64,000 nt of DNA from Cellulomonas sp. Root930 (GTDB taxonomy: Bacteria > Actinomycetota > Actinomycetes > Actinomycetales > Cellulomonadaceae), in NCBI GenBank assembly GCA_001429255.1, contig LMJI01000001.1, forward strand, positions 1,219,256-1,283,255, given 5' to 3'. Below the pieces are notes generated by a model, which ran no database searches, had not been told where the DNA came from, and was given only the letters and a program-made list of their open reading frames with translations. A program made the translations under genes and the position numbers. Below, in pieces: positions 52,756-60,657 of this stretch (the stretch's first letter is position 1; every line of letters starts with the position of its first letter).

Positions 52756-52773
52756 TGTCACCTTTGTGTCACC
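52756..52773. promoter_or_regulatory. TGTCACC direct repeat between hydrolase and WYL regulator
   Basis: TGTCACC occurs at 52756-52762 and 52767-52773, exactly 11 bases apart (one helical turn). It lies in the 64-base gap between the divergent genes, 12 bases before the regulator start. Direct repeats on one DNA face suit a WYL/YafY-type regulator. Confidence 0.65.
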
Positions 52774-52784
52774 ATGCTGGGACC

Positions 52785-53498
52785 ATGAACCGCACCGACC
52801 GTCTGTACGCGCTCACGGAGGAGCTGCGGCGCGTCGGCCGCGCCGGCACGACGAGCACCCGGCTGGCGCGGCTGTTCGAGGTCTCCCCCCGGACGGTCAA
52901 GCGGGACGTGTCGGCGCTCCAGCAGGCGGGGCTCCCCGTGGTGGCGCAGGCGGGGCTCGGCGGCGGCTACGTGCTCGACGCGTCCGTCGGCCTGCCGCCG
53001 GTGAACTTCACGCCCGCGCAGGCGGTCGCCCTGGCGCTCGCGGTCCGGGCGCTGCCGGCGGGCAGCCCGTTCGGCACCGACGCCGAGGCGGCCCGCGCCA
53101 AGGTGCTCGACGCGCTCCCGCCGGCGGACCGCGCCCGCGCCGACGAGCTGGCCGGTCGGGTGTGGTCCCGGCCGGACCGCGCGGGCGACGAGGTGCCTCC
53201 GCAGGTGCTCCGGGGGGTCGAGGAGTCGATCGGGCGCCGCCGGGTGCTGGCCATCGAGTACCGCCGCTCGGACGGGACCCTCAGCCGCCGTCGTATCGAG
53301 CCGGTCGTCCTCGCCCGGACCGAGGGCACCTGGTACGTCGTCGCGTGGTGCCAGGCGCGGGAGGACCTGCGGTGGTTCCGGCTCGGGCGCATCCTGCGTG
53401 CGGACCTGACGCCGGAGGGGTACGACCCCCGCCCGGTCGCCGACATCGGCACGGCCCCTCCCGACGCACGCCCGGTGTCGTCGCGCCCGTCGGACTGA
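52785..53498 (+). CDS. YafY/WYL-domain transcriptional regulator
   Basis: The 237-residue regulator has a DeoR-like helix-turn-helix (about 1-55; TTSTRLARLFEVSPRTVKRD) and a WYL domain (about 135-225; WYVVAWCQAREDLRWFRLGR). WYL domains bind nucleic acid or small molecules and control the DNA-binding domain. The gene is divergent from an alpha/beta hydrolase with a direct repeat between them. It has no obvious ribosome-binding site and may be leaderless. Confidence 0.93.
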   Translation: MNRTDRLYALTEELRRVGRAGTTSTRLARLFEVSPRTVKRDVSALQQAGLPVVAQAGLGGGYVLDASVGLPPVNFTPAQAVALALAVRALPAGSPFGTDAEAARAKVLDALPPADRARADELAGRVWSRPDRAGDEVPPQVLRGVEESIGRRRVLAIEYRRSDGTLSRRRIEPVVLARTEGTWYVVAWCQAREDLRWFRLGRILRADLTPEGYDPRPVADIGTAPPDARPVSSRPSD

Positions 53499-53580
53499 GG
53501 TCGCGAAACCCCGTGCGCCCGCGCAGGGCGCGCACTAGGTTGGGCGCGCTCCCACGCCCCGACGAAGGAGGGCGCCGACC

Positions 53581-55464
53581 ATGCTCCGGTCCTGGTACCG
53601 CACCGCGGTCCTGCCCCGCAGGGACATCGCCCGCCTGCTGCCGGCCGCGGGCGCCGGCCTGGTGGTCGGTCTCACCGCGCTGAACCTGGTGCTCGGCCTC
53701 CTTCCGGTCGCGTTCGTGCTGGCCACCAGCGTGGTGGTCGGGCAGGTGCCCGCGGCGGTCGACGGCGGGACGGGCTCGGCCGCGTGGGGTGACCTGGTGC
53801 GGACGTTCGTGCTGGCGGCAGTCCTCTTCCTGGCCCGGCAGGTGCTCGCGCCGGTGCAGACCGCGCTGGGCGTGCGGATGCAGCGCCGGATCGACGGCGC
53901 CCTGCGGGACCGGGCGCTGCGCATCGCCCTGCGGTCCACCAGCATCGCGCCGATGGAGGACCAGGCCACCCTCGAGGCCCTGACGGAGGCGACGCGGGAG
54001 TTCGAGGCCGACTTCCGCAGCCCAGGAGCGTCGGCTGCGGGACTGCTCGCCCTCGTCGCGCGGTACGTGCAGCTGCTCGGGTTCGTCGCGGTCATCGGCG
54101 TGGTCGTGTCCTGGCCGGCCGCGGCGGCGGTCCTCGCGGCGACCCTCGTGTTCCGGTACGGGCAGCGCGGCGGGCTGCGGCGGTACTCGCAGGTGTGGAA
54201 GAACGTCATCGGCTTCCGACGCCGGTCGGTGTACCTGCGCGAGGTGGCCATGGGCCCGGCGGCCGCCAAGGAGATGCGGGTGTTCGGGCTGGCGGGCTGG
54301 TTCACCGACGAGTACAGCGACGCCACCCGGCGGATGCTCGACCCGGTCGCGGCTCGGCGCCGGCAGATCTACCTGGTCCCCTACCTCGTGTACACGGCGA
54401 TCGGGCTGGTGGTCGGCGCCGCGGTGCTGGTGTCGATCGGGCGGTCGGCGGCCGCCGGCGAGATCACGCTCACCGCGCTGGCGCTCGGCATCCAGGCGGT
54501 CGTCGCCGCGATCGCGCTCGGCGAGTACTACCCGGAGTCGGACGTGCAGACGCAGTACGGGATGCAGGCGGTCGCGGCGCTGGCCGAGTTCGAGGAGCGG
54601 ATGGACGCGGCCGAGGCGCGGCTGGGCTCGTCGGGACCCGGACGGCCTGTGCCGCCCGGGGCGCCCGAGGCGTCGGTGCGGTTCGAGGACGTGCACTTCA
54701 CGTACCCGGGCAGCGGTCGGCCGGTGCTCGACGGTCTCGACCTGGACCTGCCGGCGGGTCTGTGCACCGCGATCGTCGGCGTCAACGGTGCCGGCAAGAC
54801 CACGCTGGTCAAGCTGCTGACCCGGCTGCACGAGCCCACCGCGGGCCGGCTCACGGTCGACGGGACCGACCTGGCCGACCTGGACGTCGTCGCCTGGCGC
54901 CGCCAGGTCAGCGTGGTCTTCCAGGACTTCGTCCGGTACGAGCTGTCGGCGGCGGACAACATCCTCGTCGGTGCCGTCCATGCCCCACGGGACCCCGCCG
55001 TGGTGCGGGGCGCGGCGGAGCGCGCGGGGATCGCCGACGCCATCGACGCCCTGCCGGGCGGCTTCGACACCACGCTGTCCCGCGCGTACGAGGGTGGCGC
55101 GGACCTGTCCGGGGGTCAGTGGCAGCGGATCGCCATCGCCCGCTCGCTGTACGCGCTCGAGGCGGGCGCGCGCCTGCTGGTCCTCGACGAGCCGACGTCC
55201 GCGCTCGACGTCCGGGCGGAGGCGGCGTTCTTCGACCGGTTCGTCGAGCTCACGCGCGGGGTGACGTCGGTGCTCATCTCGCACCGGTTCTCCAGCGTGC
55301 GGCGGGCGGATCGGATCGTCGTCATCGATGCCGGCCGGGTGGTCGAGCAGGGTACGCACGACGAGCTCGTGGCGGCCGACGGGCACTACGCCCGGCTGTT
55401 CCGGCTGCAGGCGGAGCGGTTCGCCGCGGGGCTGGACGCCGACGGGAACGAGGTCGACGCATGA
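53581..55464 (+). CDS. ABC exporter half-transporter (membrane + ATPase), subunit 1
   Basis: The 627-residue protein has an N-terminal six-helix exporter domain (about 15-320) and a nucleotide-binding domain with Walker A VGVNGAGKTT, signature LSGGQWQRIA and Walker B LLVLDEP. AAKEMRVFGLAGWF in the intracellular loop is typical of actinobacterial exporters that sit beside peptide or natural-product genes. GAAGGAGG lies before the ATG. It overlaps the second half-transporter gene by ATGA, so the two probably form a heterodimer. Confidence 0.93.
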   Translation: MLRSWYRTAVLPRRDIARLLPAAGAGLVVGLTALNLVLGLLPVAFVLATSVVVGQVPAAVDGGTGSAAWGDLVRTFVLAAVLFLARQVLAPVQTALGVRMQRRIDGALRDRALRIALRSTSIAPMEDQATLEALTEATREFEADFRSPGASAAGLLALVARYVQLLGFVAVIGVVVSWPAAAAVLAATLVFRYGQRGGLRRYSQVWKNVIGFRRRSVYLREVAMGPAAAKEMRVFGLAGWFTDEYSDATRRMLDPVAARRRQIYLVPYLVYTAIGLVVGAAVLVSIGRSAAAGEITLTALALGIQAVVAAIALGEYYPESDVQTQYGMQAVAALAEFEERMDAAEARLGSSGPGRPVPPGAPEASVRFEDVHFTYPGSGRPVLDGLDLDLPAGLCTAIVGVNGAGKTTLVKLLTRLHEPTAGRLTVDGTDLADLDVVAWRRQVSVVFQDFVRYELSAADNILVGAVHAPRDPAVVRGAAERAGIADAIDALPGGFDTTLSRAYEGGADLSGGQWQRIAIARSLYALEAGARLLVLDEPTSALDVRAEAAFFDRFVELTRGVTSVLISHRFSSVRRADRIVVIDAGRVVEQGTHDELVAADGHYARLFRLQAERFAAGLDADGNEVDA

Positions 55465-57248
55465 GGCAGACGGTGCGGGGGAGCTGGGCGCTGCTCCGGC
55501 TGGCGGCGAGCATCAGCCCCGGCAAGCTGACGCTCTCCGCGGTCCTGATGGTGCTCCAGTCGGTGGCGCTGCCGCTGGCCGCGCCCGCGCTCGCCGCGCT
55601 CACCGACGCCGCCGTGGCGGGGGACGCCCGCCGTGCGTCGGCGGCGGCGGTGCTCGTCGCGGCGCTGGTCGTCGCCGCGCTCACGGCCGGGCACTTCGCG
55701 CACATCTTCTACTTCGAGCTGGGCGACGAGGCGGTGATGCGCCTCGAGCGCGACCTGATCGGGCTCTCCCACGACTCCCCCGGCATCGAGCACCACGAGC
55801 GGCCGGAGTACGCCGACCGGCTGCAGGTGCTGCGCACCGAGCTGGACCGGTCCGGCTGGGGGTCCATGCAGGCGCTGCTGTCGGCGATCGGGCTCGGCGT
55901 CGCGCTGCTCATCACGGGCGTCCTGCTGGCCCGGCTGAACCCGTGGCTCCTGCTGCTGCCGCTCGCCGCCGTGCCGCCGCTGGTCCTGGGCCGCCGCGCG
56001 GAGAGCGTGCTGGGCGCCGCGCGGACCGCCGCCGCGACCGACAACCGCCGCGCACGGCACCTGTTCGTCCTGTCGCTCGACGCGTCCGCCGCCAAGGAGC
56101 TGCGCACCTGCGGTCTGGGCGAGGAGGTCCGGTCCCGGCTGGCCCGGTCGTGGGAGGCGGCGACGGCCATCCTCTGGGCGGGGGAGGTGCGTGCGGACGC
56201 CCTGCGCGCCGCGGGTCAGCTGGCGTTCGCGGTCGCGTACGTCGCCGCGACCCTGGTCGTCCTGCGCGACGCCGTCGCCGGCCGCCGGACCGTCGGTGAC
56301 GTCGTCCTGGTGATCACGCTGGCGTCGCAGGTGAACCAGCAGGTCACCGCGGCGGTCACGATCCTCCAGCAGCTGCAGCGGGCCGGCCGGACCATGACCG
56401 ACCTCGCCTGGATGCGGTCGCTCGTGCAGGCGCAGACCGTGCGGGGGTCGTCGGTGCCCGCCCCGGACGCGCTGCGCGACGGCATCCGGTTCGACGGCGT
56501 CTCGTTCACCTACCCCGGCACGGACGCGCCCGTCCTGGAGGGTGTCGACCTCGTGCTGCCGGCGGGGACCAGCGTCGCCATCGTCGGCGAGAACGGCGCC
56601 GGCAAGACCACCCTGGTCAAGCTCTTGTGCCGGTTCTACGCGCCCACGACGGGCACGATCACGGTGGACGGCGTCGACCTGCACGACCTCGACCCCGTGG
56701 CGTGGCGGGACCGGACCGCAGCGGGCTTCCAGGACTTCTGCCGGTTCGAGCTGCTCGCGCGGCAGAACGTCGGCGTCGGCGACCTGCCCCGGATCGGGGA
56801 CGACGAGGCCGTGCTCGGTGCGCTCGACCGGGCGCACTCCGCGGACGTCCTGGACCGGCTGGAGGACGGGCTCGACACCCAGCTCGGCACCAGCCACGCG
56901 GACGGCGCCCAGCTGTCCGGCGGGCAGTGGCAGAAGCTCGCGCTCGGCCGGGCGATGATGCGCGAGCAGCCGCTGCTCGTGGTGCTCGACGAGCCGACCT
57001 CGGCCCTGGACGCCCAGGCGGAGCACGACCTGTACGAGCGGTACGCGGCCCACGCGAAGGCCGTCGGCGCGACGACCGGGGCCGTGACCCTGCTGGTCTC
57101 GCACCGGTTCTCGACGGTCCGCATGGCCGACCTCATCCTGGTCGTGGCCGACCGTCGGATCGTGGAGTCCGGCTCGCACGAGGAGCTCGTGGCGCACGGT
57201 GGCCTGTACGCCGAGCTGTTCGGGATCCAGGCGGCGGCGTACCTCTGA
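55461..57248 (+). CDS. ABC exporter half-transporter, subunit 2
   Basis: The 595-residue partner has the same layout: six helices (about 15-310), AAKELRTCGLGEEV in the coupling loop, Walker A VGENGAGKTT, signature LSGGQWQKLA and Walker B LLVVLDEP. Both half-sites look catalytically complete (glutamate after Walker B retained). No precursor peptide or biosynthetic gene stands next to it, so the cargo is unknown. The protease gene at 57329 starts 80 bases downstream on the same strand. Confidence 0.92.
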   Translation: MRQTVRGSWALLRLAASISPGKLTLSAVLMVLQSVALPLAAPALAALTDAAVAGDARRASAAAVLVAALVVAALTAGHFAHIFYFELGDEAVMRLERDLIGLSHDSPGIEHHERPEYADRLQVLRTELDRSGWGSMQALLSAIGLGVALLITGVLLARLNPWLLLLPLAAVPPLVLGRRAESVLGAARTAAATDNRRARHLFVLSLDASAAKELRTCGLGEEVRSRLARSWEAATAILWAGEVRADALRAAGQLAFAVAYVAATLVVLRDAVAGRRTVGDVVLVITLASQVNQQVTAAVTILQQLQRAGRTMTDLAWMRSLVQAQTVRGSSVPAPDALRDGIRFDGVSFTYPGTDAPVLEGVDLVLPAGTSVAIVGENGAGKTTLVKLLCRFYAPTTGTITVDGVDLHDLDPVAWRDRTAAGFQDFCRFELLARQNVGVGDLPRIGDDEAVLGALDRAHSADVLDRLEDGLDTQLGTSHADGAQLSGGQWQKLALGRAMMREQPLLVVLDEPTSALDAQAEHDLYERYAAHAKAVGATTGAVTLLVSHRFSTVRMADLILVVADRRIVESGSHEELVAHGGLYAELFGIQAAAYL

Positions 57249-57328
57249 ACCGCTGCGCGTGTGGGCGGTGGCGGGCAGACTGGCAGCGCTCCGGGACGGA
57301 CCGGGCGAACCGACCAGCAGGGGGATGC

Positions 57329-58324
57329 ATGGACAAGGGCAAGGCACGCGAGGTCAAGGCGCAGGCGACGGACTTCGCTCGGGAGCTGTCCGAGCGGGTG
57401 GTGCGGCCGTCCGACGTCGCCGACGGTGGCCTGGCGCTGGCCATCGGTCTCGCACCCCAGCCCGACGGCTCGTACGCGCTGGCGGTCCGCTACCGCCTCG
57501 GTCTGCCGTCCGTCCGGAGCATCGCGCGCAAGGTCGTCGCCGAGGTCGGTCAGGACGTGGACGTCCGCCGCACGGGCCGGATCTCCACCCTGGCCGACGA
57601 CCCGTCCAAGGTGCGGCCGCGCCCCCCGGTCATCACCGCCCGCTCGCTGGGCGAGACCGGTCGCGTGCGCCCGCTGCGGCCGGGCATCTCGATCGCCCAC
57701 GTCGACGTCTCCGCCGGCACGCTCGGCGCGTTCGTGCACAAGGACGGGGTGGTCCACGCCCTGTCCAACTACCACGTGCTGTCCGGGCGCCCGGAGGCCC
57801 GGGTCGGCGACCTCATCCTGCAGCCCGGGCCGGCCGACGGCGGGCGCGCGCCGCGGGACCGGATCGGCACGCTCGCCGCACGGGTGGAGCTGGAGCCCGG
57901 CGGCGACGCCACGGTGGACTGCGCGATCGCCCTCCTGGACGACCAGGAGGTGGACCCGGAGTACCCGGTCGGCCGGATCGCCACCACCGCGGTCGCCCTC
58001 GGCGGCGAGAAGGTGAGCAAGATCGGGCGCACCACGTCGATCACCTACGGGCACATCACGGCCATCGAGCTCGACAACGTGGTCGTCGGGTACGGCGACG
58101 AGCTCGGGGAGCTGAGCTTCGACAACCAGATCGAGGTCGAGTCCACGGGGACCGGTCCGTTCTCCCGCGGCGGTGACTCGGGCTCGCTCGTGTACCGGGA
58201 GGACGGGGTCGCCCTGGGTCTGCTCTTTGCAGGCTCCGAGTCGGGGGGAGAGAATGGCACCGGGTTGACGTACATCAACCCCATCGATGCCGTTCTGGAC
58301 GGGCTCGGGGTCACACTGGTCTGA
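57329..58324 (+). CDS. Cytoplasmic trypsin-like serine protease
   Basis: The 331-residue protein has the chymotrypsin-fold triad: H149 (SNYHVLSG), D197 (ATVDCAIALL) and S284 (RGGDSGSLVY). It lacks a signal peptide, which is unusual for this fold. An N-terminal domain (about 30-85) precedes it and resembles the 71-residue protein coded next. KIGRTTSITYGHI and FDNQIEV are conserved in the Nal1-like group of intracellular trypsin-like peptidases. Possible roles are cleavage of a specific cytoplasmic target or a defence effector (inference). The ATG at 57329 follows AGGGGG. Confidence 0.85.
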   Translation: MDKGKAREVKAQATDFARELSERVVRPSDVADGGLALAIGLAPQPDGSYALAVRYRLGLPSVRSIARKVVAEVGQDVDVRRTGRISTLADDPSKVRPRPPVITARSLGETGRVRPLRPGISIAHVDVSAGTLGAFVHKDGVVHALSNYHVLSGRPEARVGDLILQPGPADGGRAPRDRIGTLAARVELEPGGDATVDCAIALLDDQEVDPEYPVGRIATTAVALGGEKVSKIGRTTSITYGHITAIELDNVVVGYGDELGELSFDNQIEVESTGTGPFSRGGDSGSLVYREDGVALGLLFAGSESGGENGTGLTYINPIDAVLDGLGVTLV

Positions 58325-58379
58325 CGATCGTCGGACCAGCCGCCCCGCGGCCGTCGCGGTCGGCGGGAGGCGGGACACC

Positions 58380-58595
58380 ATGGCGGACCTCGAGCAGGCC
58401 CGGGCAGCGAAAGAGCACCTGCGCATGACGTTGAAGGGGCGCTCGGACGTGCGAGGGATCGGCATCGCGCGCGCGTCCGACGGGTACCAGCTCCAGGTGA
58501 ACGTGTCCCGAGGCCCCGGTCCGGACCTGCCGGGTGCGGTCGACGGCGTGGACGTGCACGTCCGCGTGGTCGGCGCGATCCACGCGAGCGCCTGA
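58380..58595 (+). CDS. Small companion protein resembling the protease N-terminal domain
   Basis: This 71-residue protein has a helical start (1-20) and a beta-rich body: RGIGIARASDGYQLQVNV (25-42), then VDGVDVHVRVVGAI (55-68). The protease at 57329 shows the same order: LAIGLAPQPDGSYALAV (37-53), then AEVGQDVDVRRTGRI (71-85). It is therefore a stand-alone relative of the protease N-domain, suggesting a modulator or pro-domain-like inhibitor. GGGAGG lies upstream of the ATG, and the gene starts 55 bases after the protease stop. Confidence 0.75.
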   Translation: MADLEQARAAKEHLRMTLKGRSDVRGIGIARASDGYQLQVNVSRGPGPDLPGAVDGVDVHVRVVGAIHASA

Positions 58596-58695
58596 CACCG
58601 TCCATACCCGTCCGGAATCGTTATCGCTTCCCCAAGACGGGTGATCTCACGCACCTCTCATCCGTGTGCGTCGCACCAGATGGGATCCAGGGTCG

Positions 58696-60135
58696 ATGAT
58701 GGGCGACGTGACGCGACCAGGCACGGCCGCTCAGGGTGCGCGCGCGGAGAGCAGGTCAGCCGCGGGCCTCGTCGGCGTGCGCGCGCTCGCGCTCGCGGCA
58801 CACCGCCTGGAGCGCTGCCGGTCCGTCGACGAGGTCGCCCAGGTCGCCGGGTCCACGGGTGTCGAGATGCTCGACGCCAAGCGCGTCGCGGTCTGCCGGA
58901 TCGACCAGGACACCTGCCGGGTCGTGCTGGTCGAGCCCGCGCCCACCGACCCGCGTGCCGTGTGGATGGCCCGGGCCTCCTACCGCGCCGCCGACCGCCC
59001 TGCGCTGCGCGCCCTCATCCGGGACCGTTCCAGCTGGGTGGCCCACGCCCGCACCGTGCACGACGAGCTGACCGTGCCGGACGACCCCGACGCGGGCGAC
59101 CCGGTTGAGGTGGACACGCTCAAGGAGCTCGACGCCTCCAGCGCGCTCGCGTCGCCGCTGGTGGTGAACGGCAGCGTCTGGGGCCAGATCTACGCGATCC
59201 GCATGCGGCCGGGTGCTCCGTTCCGGGTGGACGACATCGCGCGGGCGGAGGTGCTCGCGGCGCTCGTCGCCGGCGCGATCGCGCGGGTGGACCTCGAGGC
59301 GCAGGTCCGCCACCTCGTCGCGGACGACCCGCTGACCGGGCTGGCCAACCGCCGGATCGCGGACGCGGAGGCCGAGGCGGCGCTCGAGTCCGGCCAGGAG
59401 ACGTGCATCGTCATGTGCGACGTCGACGGGCTCAAGCGGGTGAACGACGAGCTGGGGCACGACACCGGTGACGACCTGCTGCGGTCGGTGGCGGACGTCC
59501 TCAGCCGCGCGTCCGCCGCGCTGCCCGGGTCCACCGCCGCGCGCATCGGTGGTGACGAGTTCTGCCTGGTGACCGTCGGGCGCCGGCGCGCCGAGGTGGC
59601 GGACGTCATGGCCGCGACCATCGCCGAGTTCCCCCTGCCGCACGGCGCCGCGATCTCCTACGGCATCGCCTCCACGGCCGTGACCGGGTCGGTGTCCGCG
59701 CGGCACCTGTTCCGGCAGGCCGACACCGCGCAGTACAAGGCCAAGCGGGCTCGTGCACGCGCGCTGCGGTCGATGGTGCCGGCCGCGGCGGACCCCGCGG
59801 TCACCGCCGAGCGCGTGCTGGTGGCCGGGACGGCCGCGATCGTGGCCGCCCAGTCCGGCGTCGTCCCGCGCCTGTGCGCGTTCGCGGCCGCCGCGACCGA
59901 GACGCTCGGCGGTTCCGCGTGGGCGGTCCTGACGCGCCGCAGCCCCGACGAGCCGCCGTCCGCGGTCGCCCGCGGCGGCAGCCCGGCGGAGCTGGGCGTG
60001 GAGTCGTCGACCGCCGTCGTCATCCACGACCTGTGGCAGGTCGAGATCGGCATGTCGGCGACGGCCGCCACCGGCGAGGTCGTCGCGACGTCCCTGGACG
60101 CCCTCGCGGCGGTGGCGGTGCTCGGAGCGCGCTGA
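58696..60135 (+). CDS. GAF-GGDEF diguanylate cyclase
   Basis: The 479-residue protein has a GAF-like sensor domain (about 30-200), then a GGDEF domain. The latter has DPLTGLANRR (211-220), CDVDGLKRVNDELGH (241-255), the intact active site GGDEF (285-289) and AQYKAKR. It should make c-di-GMP. The product-inhibition site RxxD five residues before GGDEF is absent. A further 120 C-terminal residues look like a degenerate GAF domain. There are no membrane helices. Start choice between ATG 58696, ATG 58699 and GTG 58666 is uncertain. A c-di-GMP riboswitch lies at 140-213. Confidence 0.92.
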   Translation: MMGDVTRPGTAAQGARAESRSAAGLVGVRALALAAHRLERCRSVDEVAQVAGSTGVEMLDAKRVAVCRIDQDTCRVVLVEPAPTDPRAVWMARASYRAADRPALRALIRDRSSWVAHARTVHDELTVPDDPDAGDPVEVDTLKELDASSALASPLVVNGSVWGQIYAIRMRPGAPFRVDDIARAEVLAALVAGAIARVDLEAQVRHLVADDPLTGLANRRIADAEAEAALESGQETCIVMCDVDGLKRVNDELGHDTGDDLLRSVADVLSRASAALPGSTAARIGGDEFCLVTVGRRRAEVADVMAATIAEFPLPHGAAISYGIASTAVTGSVSARHLFRQADTAQYKAKRARARALRSMVPAAADPAVTAERVLVAGTAAIVAAQSGVVPRLCAFAAAATETLGGSAWAVLTRRSPDEPPSAVARGGSPAELGVESSTAVVIHDLWQVEIGMSATAATGEVVATSLDALAAVAVLGAR

Positions 60136-60139
60136 CTGC

Positions 60140-60505
60140 CTACTGCGGCTCCGCAGACTCAGCGTCCGGCTCGCTCAGCCGGACCCCGTGCTTGCGCGGC
60201 GGTGCCTTGATGCCGATCATCACGTCGACCACGTCGATGTACGCCGCCTTGGCGCCCATCCGGAACTCGGTCGCGGCCGCGTGGATCTGCTCGAGGGTGT
60301 CGGCCTCGACGATCGTGATCTGGTCGTACTTGCCGTTGAGCCCGCTGGTCACCACGTGCGTCAGCAGGTCCGAGAACTTCGAGAGGTCGTCGGCGTGGCT
60401 GACGGAGACCTCATGGATTCCCTTGCGCCCGAGCGCGAAGTACTCGGGACTGATCTTCATGAACAAGAAACCGACGTACTTGTTCTTCGCCGCGAGCCGG
60501 TGCAT
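60140..60505 (-). CDS. Small hypothetical protein, possible ferredoxin-like fold
   Basis: The 121-residue soluble protein alternates strands and helices: YVGFLFMKISP, LGRKGIHEVSVSHADDLSKF, YDQITIVEADTLEQIHAAAT, YIDVVDVMIGI. This order is like a dimeric alpha/beta (GYD or Lrp-ligand-like) domain. I recognise no family. A run of G before the ATG at 60505 could serve as ribosome-binding site. It converges on the GGDEF gene with four bases between stops. The 152 bases upstream hold no gene and no motif I can name. Confidence 0.75.
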   Translation of the reverse strand: MHRLAAKNKYVGFLFMKISPEYFALGRKGIHEVSVSHADDLSKFSDLLTHVVTSGLNGKYDQITIVEADTLEQIHAAATEFRMGAKAAYIDVVDVMIGIKAPPRKHGVRLSEPDAESAEPQ

Positions 60506-60657
60506 GGCCTACCCCCCAGGTCGGTGGCGGGCGAGGGTGAGTCCCCGCCGTCGCGGCTCCCCTGCCCGCTCACCACGAGCGCCCGCCCTGCGCGTAGCTC
60601 GCCGCTCCCGATGGGGCCAGGTTCCTCGCGCGCGGTGCGGGGAGTCAAGGTGCCCGG

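Noticed and set aside
53499..58695. Bacteriocin or lanthipeptide cluster around the ABC exporter pair.
   Set aside because: No leader-like precursor, modifying enzyme or immunity gene is visible; the 71-residue protein resembles the protease N-domain, not a precursor.
60506..60657. Riboswitch in the 152-base leader of the 60140 gene.
   Set aside because: G/C-rich stems can be drawn, but no known aptamer core (cobalamin, SAM, glycine, fluoride, ZTP) is recognisable.
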